Positions 7,845-13,869 of a DNA stretch of 17,388 bases are shown here, piece after piece. The notes below the pieces were generated by a model. The model worked only from the letters and a program-made list of their open reading frames with translations. It was not told the DNA's origin and ran no database searches. Every line of letters starts with the position of its first letter. The stretch's first letter is position 1. The stretch spans positions 1 through 17,388 of the forward strand of contig CAZUZD010000111.1 of assembly GCA_964624465.1 (NCBI GenBank), given 5' to 3'. The DNA is from CAZUZD01 sp964624465 (lineage in GTDB: Bacteria; Planctomycetota; Planctomycetia; Isosphaerales; Isosphaeraceae). The position numbers were made by a program, and so were the translations under genes.

Positions 7845-8333
7845 ATGCCTGCTGGGATCCGTTTCAAGAGCCGCGTGCTGGCCCTGTCCGCCACCCTGGG
7901 TTGCCTCTTGGTGCTCGGTTGTAGCGACGACGGGCTGGGCAAGCGTTACTACGTCGGCGGCACCGTCAAGTACAACGGCAAGCCTGTCGAGAAGGGTGAG
8001 ATCAACTTCGTGACCACGGTCGAAGGTGGCCGCGCCGCCTCCGGCGTGATCGAGAATGGCAGCTACACCCTCACCACGCTCACCCCGGGTGATGGCGCTC
8101 TGCCGGGCAAGTACGAGGTGACCATCGCCTCCCGCGAGGTCGACCTCTCCGAGGCCCAGGCCAAGGTCGGCAAGATGGGCGGCAACATCTCGCTCCCGCA
8201 GGAGATGGTCGGCAAGGCGTATAAGAAGGCCAAGAACAACATCCCGGCCAAGTACAGTACGACCTCGACCTCGGGCCTCACAACAGAGGTCAAGGAACAG
8301 TCCAACACCATCGATTTCGACCTGACCGACTGA
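7845..8333 (+). CDS. Small lipoprotein with a predicted beta-sandwich domain
   Basis: A 162-residue predicted lipoprotein. The N-terminus is basic (FKSR) and then hydrophobic (VLALSATLGCLLVLGC), ending in a lipobox whose cysteine is C26; serine and aspartate follow. The mature part begins with YYVGGTVKYNGKPVEKGEINF and then SGVIENGSYTLTTLTPGDGALPGKYEVTI. This pattern is typical of the carboxypeptidase-regulatory-like or transthyretin-like beta-sandwich found in many planctomycete lipoproteins. A lysine-rich segment (KVGKMGGN..., KAYKKAKNNIPAKY) and the tail NTIDFDLTD follow. The ATG at 7845 has GAGGGGA about nine bases upstream. It sits right after the DUF1559 gene and the two often occur as neighbours in this phylum, but a strong hairpin between them suggests separate or attenuated transcription. 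No catalytic residues are evident; a structural or adaptor role at the outer membrane is possible. Confidence 0.87.
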   Translation: MPAGIRFKSRVLALSATLGCLLVLGCSDDGLGKRYYVGGTVKYNGKPVEKGEINFVTTVEGGRAASGVIENGSYTLTTLTPGDGALPGKYEVTIASREVDLSEAQAKVGKMGGNISLPQEMVGKAYKKAKNNIPAKYSTTSTSGLTTEVKEQSNTIDFDLTD

Positions 8334-8364
8334 TCGTCGGCCACGTCCCGAGCACCGTCGCATT

Positions 8365-8400
8365 CACGGGCCGCCCCCAACGGGCGGCCCGTGTCGTTCC
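8365..8400 (+). terminator. Strong GC hairpin after the lipoprotein gene
   Basis: CACGGGCCGCCC (8365-8376) pairs perfectly with GGGCGGCCCGTG (8382-8393), a 12-bp stem with a 5-nt loop CCAAC, 32 bp after the stop codon. It is followed by TCGTTCC, so that GTCGTTCC (8393-8400) matches the tail of the previous hairpin exactly. Confidence 0.68.
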
Positions 8401-8574
8401 ACAACCACGACCGCGACCGCCTCCCGGCGAACGGTCCCATGTGACCGACCCCAGACCAGGCCCCACGCCACCGCATGGCTGGAGAGCGTGGTCCACTCAC
8501 TGCGGACTGGCTCGCGACGATCGCGGCCGGGTCGCACCACCCAGCGCTCATGCGAACCTCGGGGAGCTTCGCCC

Positions 8575-9612
8575 ATGCGACTGCACCGATGCTCAGTTCG
8601 GGCGATCTTTCGACCGCTCTGGATCCTGGTCCTGCTGGGCCTGCCCTGGACTGCCGCTCCCCGAGCCACGCGCGCCCAGCCCGTGGCCGACGATCCGCTC
8701 CCGTCCTGGCGTGCGGGAGCCGCGAAGTCGGCCATCCTGGCCTTCGTCGAGCGCGTCACCCGGGTCGGCGGCCCCGAGTTCGTCTCGCCCGCCGAGCGGA
8801 TCGCCGTCTTCGACAACGACGGCACGCTCTGGCCCGAGAATCCAATGCCGTTCCAGCTGGCGTTCGTGATCGACGAGATTCGCCGCCTGGCGCCGGAGCA
8901 TCCCGAGTGGGCCGACCAGCCGAACATCCAGGCGGCGCTGCGTAACGACAGTGGAGCCATCCTCGAGCGCGGCACCGCGGCACTGGCCGAGCTGCTGGAG
9001 GTGACGCACGCGGGCATGCCACTCGAGGAGTTCGAAACGCGGGTGCGAAACTGGCTCCACGACTCGCGTCACCCGCGTTATGGTCGCCCTTACACCGACC
9101 TGGCCTATCGGCCCATGGTCGAACTGCTGGACCTGCTGCGAGCCCGGGGCTTCCGCTGCTACATTGTCTCGGGAGGCGGCCTCGACTTCATGCGCGTCTG
9201 GGCCGAGGCCACCTATGGAGTTCCCCCCGAGCAGGTGGTCGGGTCGTATGGCCGGCTGGAGTACCAGATGCGCGAGGGAGTTCCGTGCCTGATCAAGCGA
9301 CCCGAGATCGAGCACTTCGACGATGGACCAGGAAAGCCGGTGGCCATCCAGCGATTCCTCGGTCGACGACCGCTGGCGGCGTTCGGGAACTCCGATGGCG
9401 ACCGCGCCATGCTCGAATGGACGACGGTGGGTCGCCGGACCAGCTTCGGCCTGATCGTGCACCACACCGATGCCGAGCGTGAGTACGCCTACGACACCGC
9501 GCCTCGGAGCACCGGCAAGCTGGTGAAGGCCCTGGCCGAGGCCCCGGCGCGCGGCTGGGTCGTCGTCGACATGGCCCGCGATTGGACGACCCTGTTTCGG
9601 CCTGAACCGTGA
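8575..9612 (+). CDS. Exported HAD-superfamily phosphatase-like hydrolase
   Basis: A 345-residue protein with all four HAD motifs. Motif I is VFDNDGTLW, with nucleophile D80 and acid/base D82. Motif II is the serine in CYIVSGGG (S199). Motif III is the lysine in GPGKPVAI (K254). Motif IV is GNSDGD (D274, D276), the magnesium-binding acids. A helical cap of the phosphoserine-phosphatase class lies between motifs I and II (about residues 95-185). Uniquely for its fold it carries an N-terminal export signal: RLHRCSVRAIFRPLWILVLLGLPWTAA, with possible cleavage near TRAQ (residue 35). The start at 8575 is preferred because GGAG lies eight bases upstream and the signal peptide begins at once; an in-frame ATG at 8488 would add 29 unstructured residues. 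The likely reaction is magnesium-dependent phosphomonoester hydrolysis in the periplasm; the substrate cannot be read from sequence. It ends 13 bp from a convergent gene. Confidence 0.87.
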   Translation: MRLHRCSVRAIFRPLWILVLLGLPWTAAPRATRAQPVADDPLPSWRAGAAKSAILAFVERVTRVGGPEFVSPAERIAVFDNDGTLWPENPMPFQLAFVIDEIRRLAPEHPEWADQPNIQAALRNDSGAILERGTAALAELLEVTHAGMPLEEFETRVRNWLHDSRHPRYGRPYTDLAYRPMVELLDLLRARGFRCYIVSGGGLDFMRVWAEATYGVPPEQVVGSYGRLEYQMREGVPCLIKRPEIEHFDDGPGKPVAIQRFLGRRPLAAFGNSDGDRAMLEWTTVGRRTSFGLIVHHTDAEREYAYDTAPRSTGKLVKALAEAPARGWVVVDMARDWTTLFRPEP

Positions 9613-9625
9613 GCGAGCCGCCGGC

Positions 9626-10627
9626 TCAACGCCACCAACGCAGGCGGCGGAGGTTGGAGAGGAGCTGCGTGCCGACGGAGCCACGGGGCGGCCCGGCGAG
9701 GAACACGGCCCGACCCTGGCTCAGCTCCTCGCTCTGGAGGCGGGTCGTGCCCGCTTCCGTCCGCGGGCGCTCCTGCGACCGGGCCAGAGTGGCGGGTCCG
9801 GTCGAGAGGAACGAGGCCAGGTGCAGCTGCATCTCCCGGTTCAGATCCACGCCTTGCGATTCCAGGCGCGTGACCAGTCTGGCCGACCCCGGTCCCGTGC
9901 GCAGCTCGTCGAGGTACTCGAGCAGCATCGTCCGGTTCGAGGGTGAGCCATTCAGCAGGAAGTGCACCCAGGCCCACGCCTCGCGATAATCCCGGGGGGC
10001 CATGGCTCGCAGGTCGGTGATCTGCTCCAGCCGGCCGAGGTTCGGGGTCCAGCCACTGCGCAGATCGGCCTCCAGCAGGCTGACGTGCTCCGCGTTCAGT
10101 CCCTGCTGCGTGCGGGGGACCTCGAAGTACTCGGCCAGTCCCTCGTCGAGCCAGAGCGGCACGTTGTGCACCGCGGTGTGCAGTAGCGCGTGCGTCCCTT
10201 CGTGCCGCAGGTCCTCATCGAGCTTGCTCCCCTGAAAGGTGTACACGACCCGACGGTCCCCCTGAGCGAAGAAGAACGCTCGGCGGGGCGGCAGCTCAGG
10301 GTAGTAGACGCGGAGAAAATGGCTGAAGCTCGCCTTGCTGTCGAGGATGTACACCTCGATCGAGCCGGCATCCGGTGGCACCCGGACCGCGAGCTTGTCC
10401 TGCACCTGGGTCTCGAGCGCCTGGAGACTCTGGATGGCGCCGGAGTTCTCGCTGAGCGGAAAGTTCGTGTGAATCGAGTACGGCCCGACCTCGGTCTGAT
10501 ACCGGGTGGGGACCAGCGTATGCCGCTGTGCACCCGTGGTGGCGCAGCCGGCCAGCGCCAGCGTCAGCAGGGCAGAGGCGAGGGCCCTGCGGCGGGGCGT
10601 GTCGCTGGACGCAACGGTGTGTCGCAT
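9626..10627 (-). CDS. Putative zinc metallopeptidase lipoprotein (DUF1570-like)
   Basis: A 333-residue predicted lipoprotein. The N-terminus is basic (TPRRRA) followed by LASALLTLALAGC, with lipobox cysteine C28. The motif RHEGTHALLH gives HExxH (H142, E143, H146). WLDEGLAEYFE follows 16 residues later, where E162 is in the position of the third zinc ligand in gluzincin-type (peptidase MA clan) enzymes. The preceding region (VRVPPDAGSIEVYILDSKAS, YYPELPPRRAFFFAQGD) and the pattern of motifs match DUF1570 proteins of Planctomycetes. The C-terminal 70 residues are charged and variable. The ATG at 10627 is chosen because it gives the lipoprotein signal and has GAGGGG close upstream; an earlier ATG at 10774 lies inside the upstream gene. 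It is 62 bp downstream of the tandem-kinase gene on the same strand and could be the third gene of that operon. Proteolysis of an envelope protein is inferred; the substrate is unknown. Confidence 0.82.
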   Translation of the reverse strand: MRHTVASSDTPRRRALASALLTLALAGCATTGAQRHTLVPTRYQTEVGPYSIHTNFPLSENSGAIQSLQALETQVQDKLAVRVPPDAGSIEVYILDSKASFSHFLRVYYPELPPRRAFFFAQGDRRVVYTFQGSKLDEDLRHEGTHALLHTAVHNVPLWLDEGLAEYFEVPRTQQGLNAEHVSLLEADLRSGWTPNLGRLEQITDLRAMAPRDYREAWAWVHFLLNGSPSNRTMLLEYLDELRTGPGSARLVTRLESQGVDLNREMQLHLASFLSTGPATLARSQERPRTEAGTTRLQSEELSQGRAVFLAGPPRGSVGTQLLSNLRRLRWWR

Positions 10628-10689
10628 CGGGTCCCCTCGGTGTCGTCTCGGCCGGCGCGGTGAGTGGGCGCGAATCCGGGGTCCGCTGG

Positions 10690-12468
10690 TCAACTGAGGG
10701 GCCGGCGGAACCGCAGGTTCCGGGCCCGCTTGCGATCGCGCATCACCGCGACCTGCCGCCAGATCGCCTTCCACTCCTCGCGACGCGTCGTGGCCCAGGG
10801 CAAGTACGCCTTGAGGAATCGCAGGGCATCGGTCCGGGTGCGACCGGGCACGCGATCCAGGCTCAAGGACAGCCGCGCCAGGTTCTGCAGCCGCATCGAG
10901 CGTGGCAGCGGATGGCGGAGGGTCACGCCCACGAGGTCGATCAGGCTCAGGACCGGCTCGCGAGCCAGCGGATCGCCCTCGACGAGGATGTTGGCCGCCT
11001 TCAGGTCGCGGTGCGAGAGCGAGCGGTCGTGGAGCGTCCGAATCCGACGGGCCAGCGCCCGAGTCATCTGGCGAATGGCCCGCTGGCGAACGGCCGGATC
11101 GAGCGATGGCAGGAGCCGATCGACGTACTCCGCCAGGGTGATCGCGGGGTCCGCCAGGACCGTGAGCACATATGTCTCATGGGCCCAGAAGTGGTGCGGC
11201 AACCAGCGCCGCCCGCTCTTGGTGCGCTGGAAGAACGCCAGATTCTTCGGGGTGTGGACCGCGCGTGCGACCAGATGCTGCCCGGCCTGCCAGGCCCGCC
11301 AGCCCCGGGTCGGGCGGAACATGGCCAGGACCGGATCCAGCCACTTTTTGCGATTGAATCGCTTGTAGATGACCGGGAAGGTCCGGCCCTCCTGGGTCAG
11401 GTCCAGACGGGCCACGGTCGTGGTTTTCGACGTCTTGAGGAGCTGCGCCCCGGGCTCACGAAACGGCGCATCGAGATCGGCCAGGTAGCGCCGGACGATG
11501 TCCCGATCGAGCTCTCGGGAGGCCACGGCGTAGGAGTGGGCTGCGCGGAAGACCTTGAAGTACTTGTTGGAGCTGCGACAGCGACGACCCCAGCGGCGCC
11601 AGAGGCGTTCGGCCCAGCTCCGGGTCTTGGCCTCGATCGGTTCCGCGTACTCGCGCCAGTGTCGCGCATGACCGTCGCGTTCCTTCAGGTACGCGATCAG
11701 GAACCGGTGGCGATCGGTCCGGTTGCAGCGGAGCCAGAAATAGTGATTCAGGAGCGCGAGGTTGTCGATCGCGGCCCTGGGTCCGACGTGGCGCCGCGAT
11801 CGGAGGGCATCCAGGTCAATCATCGCCAGCGACACCGAGCCCTCGGAGTCTACACCGACCAGCAAGTTGCCCGGGTGAAAGTCCTGGTGGAGGAATCCCT
11901 GGGTGTGGAGGCGTGCCGTCAGCTCGGCCAGCTTCCGGATCAGGTCGCGTCCCAGTGACGCTTGCTCCTCGGGGGGCAGCAGGGGCAACCGGCGTTCCAG
12001 GAAGGAGTCGAGCGGCAGGGTCCCGGGAATTTCGGGCGTGATCAGGTAGTTCTCGAACAGAAACTTATGCCGCCGCTCCTCACCCAGAGCGATCGGGGTG
12101 ATGGTCGGCACTCCGATCTTCGCGAGCGAGACGGCCCGCTTCCCCTCGTTGCGGCCCTTGCCACGGCGGAACCACTGGCGAAGCACCTCACGCCACGAGG
12201 GGACCTTGTAGTGCTTGACGTAGACCGGTCCCTGGGGGAGATCGACCCGGTACACCGAGCGCTGAGGCCCGGTCTTCACGACGGCGAGCCGCCCCTCCCG
12301 GCGCCACTCGTCGATTCGAAGCCCCTGGCCACCGATCAGTGAGGCCTGCCACTGCGGCCGCACCCACCAGCCGATGCGGCCCGTGGCGGTCCAGCGCCAG
12401 TCCGGGGCGCGAAACAGGGGGGCTTCCCCCGAGTCGACGGCTCCGATTCCTTGGGCCTGTCGGTTCAT
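10690..12468 (-). CDS. Tandem LPS-kinase-like protein with two kinase-fold domains (WaaP/InaA-like)
   Basis: A 592-residue cytoplasmic protein with two kinase-like domains related to the LPS heptose kinase WaaP/InaA group. Domain 1 (about 65-265) has a VAIK-like lysine in VYVKHYK (K85), an upstream-helix glutamate in NEGK (E108), a catalytic loop HQDFHPGN (D197, N201) and metal-binding MIDLDA (D218). Domain 2 (about 345-575) has VIYKRF (K369), catalytic loop HRDLKAAN (D488, N493) and LIDLVG (D511). By alignment of IGVPT with VHTPK, the helix glutamate of domain 2 falls on an alanine, so domain 2 may be atypical. No signal peptide or membrane segment is seen, and the protein is very rich in Arg and Trp, suggesting membrane-surface association. 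Its ATG overlaps the stop of the upstream glycosyltransferase in an ATGA (12465-12468), implying translational coupling. Phosphorylation of a lipid-linked sugar is the likely role; the substrate is inferred. Longer upstream starts lie within the glycosyltransferase gene and are rejected. Confidence 0.88.
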   Translation of the reverse strand: MNRQAQGIGAVDSGEAPLFRAPDWRWTATGRIGWWVRPQWQASLIGGQGLRIDEWRREGRLAVVKTGPQRSVYRVDLPQGPVYVKHYKVPSWREVLRQWFRRGKGRNEGKRAVSLAKIGVPTITPIALGEERRHKFLFENYLITPEIPGTLPLDSFLERRLPLLPPEEQASLGRDLIRKLAELTARLHTQGFLHQDFHPGNLLVGVDSEGSVSLAMIDLDALRSRRHVGPRAAIDNLALLNHYFWLRCNRTDRHRFLIAYLKERDGHARHWREYAEPIEAKTRSWAERLWRRWGRRCRSSNKYFKVFRAAHSYAVASRELDRDIVRRYLADLDAPFREPGAQLLKTSKTTTVARLDLTQEGRTFPVIYKRFNRKKWLDPVLAMFRPTRGWRAWQAGQHLVARAVHTPKNLAFFQRTKSGRRWLPHHFWAHETYVLTVLADPAITLAEYVDRLLPSLDPAVRQRAIRQMTRALARRIRTLHDRSLSHRDLKAANILVEGDPLAREPVLSLIDLVGVTLRHPLPRSMRLQNLARLSLSLDRVPGRTRTDALRFLKAYLPWATTRREEWKAIWRQVAVMRDRKRARNLRFRRPLS

Positions 12469-13574
12469 CGGTGCGCGCCTGTGGAGAACGAGCGGGTGGT
12501 GTGACTCGGTTGCAGTGCACGATCGTTCAACGGAACCGAGGAATCGTGGTCCGCCCCGGTATGGCTCGCGATTGGCCGGCCGCCGAGCGCCTCGACGAAG
12601 GCGGGTCCCCAGCGCGAGACCGAGTAGTTCGCCACGATGGCACGGCGGGCGGCCTGCCCGGCGGCGCGGCAAGCCCCGGGATTCTCGGAATAGTGCCGCA
12701 GGGCGGAGACCCACTCGTCGGGGCTGGAGCAGAGTGCCCCGGTGACCCCGGGCTGGATCATCGCGGTGTGCACTCCAACTGGATTGGCCAGCGTCGGAAG
12801 GCCGGCGGCCTGATACTGGAGGACCTTGAGCCCGCACTTGCCACGGCTCCAGGGATCATCCGGAATCCAGGAGACTCCGAGATCGGACGCCTGCAGCTCG
12901 GCGACCTCGGTCGCGGCGGACCAGGGGACCGCCACCACCGGGAGGGGGTCAAATTCGGCAAACCGGTCACAGATCATCCGGAGCCGCAGCCCCGGCACCT
13001 CACGGCCGATCCGGCGCCAGAGGTCGGCCTGTTGCTCCAGGCCCTGAAGCGTGCTCGAGGAGCCGATCCAGACCAGGTCGAGCGTACGCGTTCGGCCAAT
13101 CGGCCGATCCGGTCGGGTCGGGTATGCCTCGGTGTCGACGCAGGTCGGGAAGACCTGAACGCGGTCGGCGGAGGCTCCAGCAGCCAGGGCGCAGTCGCGG
13201 AGGAAGTCATTGCCGGCGAGCACTCGGTCCGCCAGGCGCATGGCGGTGGCGAAGCGGACCAGTCGCCTGGGATCGTGGAATCCGCGGGACTGATAGGAAT
13301 CGCGATAAAGGACCGCGTCGTCGAAGTCGAAGATGAGACGGCGGGAGTGCCGTCGCAGCCAGTGCATCAGGGTGCGGGGCAGCAGCCGGCGCTGGAGGAT
13401 GACCGCGTCAAATTGGGCTGCCCGACGGAGCTGAATTAAACGCTCGCGCAGACCTCGGGCGACACCCTCGTAATGGAGAGTCCAGCCGGCGGCGTCGAGT
13501 GCGGGCTCGAAGGCCTGCAGTCGATAGCGGCAGCAGACGTGGCCGGGGGACTCCACCAGCGCCAGGGCCTTCAT
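12465..13574 (-). CDS. Glycosyltransferase, GT4-like (GT-B fold)
   Basis: A 369-residue cytoplasmic glycosyltransferase. The N-terminal Rossmann domain starts MKALALVESPGHVCCRYRL and includes FDAVILQRRLL and LIFDFDDAVLYRD (residues 80-92), a motif common in planctomycete and cyanobacterial GT4-like enzymes. VFPTCVDTEAY (141-151) marks the linker. The C-terminal nucleotide-sugar domain has LVWIGSSST (168-175) and RGKCGLKVLQYQAAGLPTLA (244-263), equivalent to the donor-binding EX7E region, with lysine K250 where many GT4 enzymes have the first glutamate. The last 40 residues look disordered. The ATG at 13574 is supported by a strong GGAGGA ribosome site four bases upstream. The stop codon overlaps the start of the tandem-kinase gene (ATGA). 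Together they suggest sequential sugar addition and phosphorylation on a surface glycan or glycolipid. Donor and acceptor cannot be read from sequence. Confidence 0.9.
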   Translation of the reverse strand: MKALALVESPGHVCCRYRLQAFEPALDAAGWTLHYEGVARGLRERLIQLRRAAQFDAVILQRRLLPRTLMHWLRRHSRRLIFDFDDAVLYRDSYQSRGFHDPRRLVRFATAMRLADRVLAGNDFLRDCALAAGASADRVQVFPTCVDTEAYPTRPDRPIGRTRTLDLVWIGSSSTLQGLEQQADLWRRIGREVPGLRLRMICDRFAEFDPLPVVAVPWSAATEVAELQASDLGVSWIPDDPWSRGKCGLKVLQYQAAGLPTLANPVGVHTAMIQPGVTGALCSSPDEWVSALRHYSENPGACRAAGQAARRAIVANYSVSRWGPAFVEALGGRPIASHTGADHDSSVPLNDRALQPSHTTRSFSTGAHR

Positions 13575-13637
13575 CCGTCCTCCATGACGGTCCGGGCCGG
13601 GAGCCCGGAGAGGTGTCAGCTCGCAGGTCGAAGGGGC

Positions 13638-13666
13638 ATGCTAGCCAGACGCGACTGTTCTGCCAA
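13638..13666 (-). promoter_or_regulatory. Candidate promoter of the glycosyltransferase/kinase operon
   Basis: On the minus strand TTGGCA (13666-13661) is followed after exactly 17 bases by TAGCAT (13643-13638), matching five and four of six sigma-70 consensus positions. The expected start site lies near 13631, giving a leader of about 57 bases ending in the GGAGGA ribosome site of the glycosyltransferase. Confidence 0.42.
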
Positions 13667-13692
13667 GGCAAAATCGAACGACCGGGCGGGCA

Positions 13693-13753
13693 GGGGGACT
13701 CACCTTGCCACTGCCCGGCCCGGGCCGGGGAACTCACCTTGCCACTGCCCGGC
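13693..13753. repeat. 27-bp direct repeat, two copies, with central 16-bp palindrome
   Basis: Copies at 13693-13719 and 13727-13753 are identical except at one base (G13697 versus A13731), with a 34-bp period. The shared core is ACTCACCTTGCCACTGCCC. The junction of the two copies forms a perfect palindrome CCCGGCCCGGGCCGGG (13714-13729). It lies in the divergent region between the glycosyltransferase and ABC exporter genes. Two copies with a 7-bp gap do not make a CRISPR. A dispersed intergenic repeat or a regulator-binding pair are the leading ideas. Confidence 0.75.
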
Positions 13754-13767
13754 GATGCTGGTAACAC
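13739..13767 (+). promoter_or_regulatory. Weak candidate promoter of the ABC exporter operon
   Basis: TTGCCA (13739-13744, inside the second repeat copy) is 17 bases from TAACAC (13762-13767). The -35 matches five of six consensus bases, the -10 only three. It would give a leader of roughly 95 bases before ATG 13870. Confidence 0.22.
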
Positions 13768-13869
13768 TCCGACCCTGTCAGTCCTTGGCCCAGGCTCCGC
13801 TGGTTCGGGAGCCCGGGTTCCGGCATGGATGCCCAAGGATTCCACCGTCTCAACGGCGGCCGCGCGATC

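Noticed and set aside
6411..8363. 650-codon minus-strand open frame covering the DUF1559 and lipoprotein genes
   Set aside because: It mirrors two well-supported plus-strand genes and crosses two terminator hairpins. The composition is that of an antisense shadow.
10528..11958. Plus-strand open frame across the kinase gene, with another at 12339-13439 across the glycosyltransferase
   Set aside because: Both are antisense to strongly motif-supported genes and show no conserved motifs of their own.
13693..13753. Direct repeat considered as a minimal CRISPR
   Set aside because: Only two copies, a 7-bp gap too short for a spacer, and no cas genes in the window.
13825..13869. Earlier ATG for the ABC exporter
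   Set aside because: It adds 15 residues unlike the family start. MKNF followed by a basic and then hydrophobic stretch at 13870 is the usual beginning, though no ribosome site decides it.
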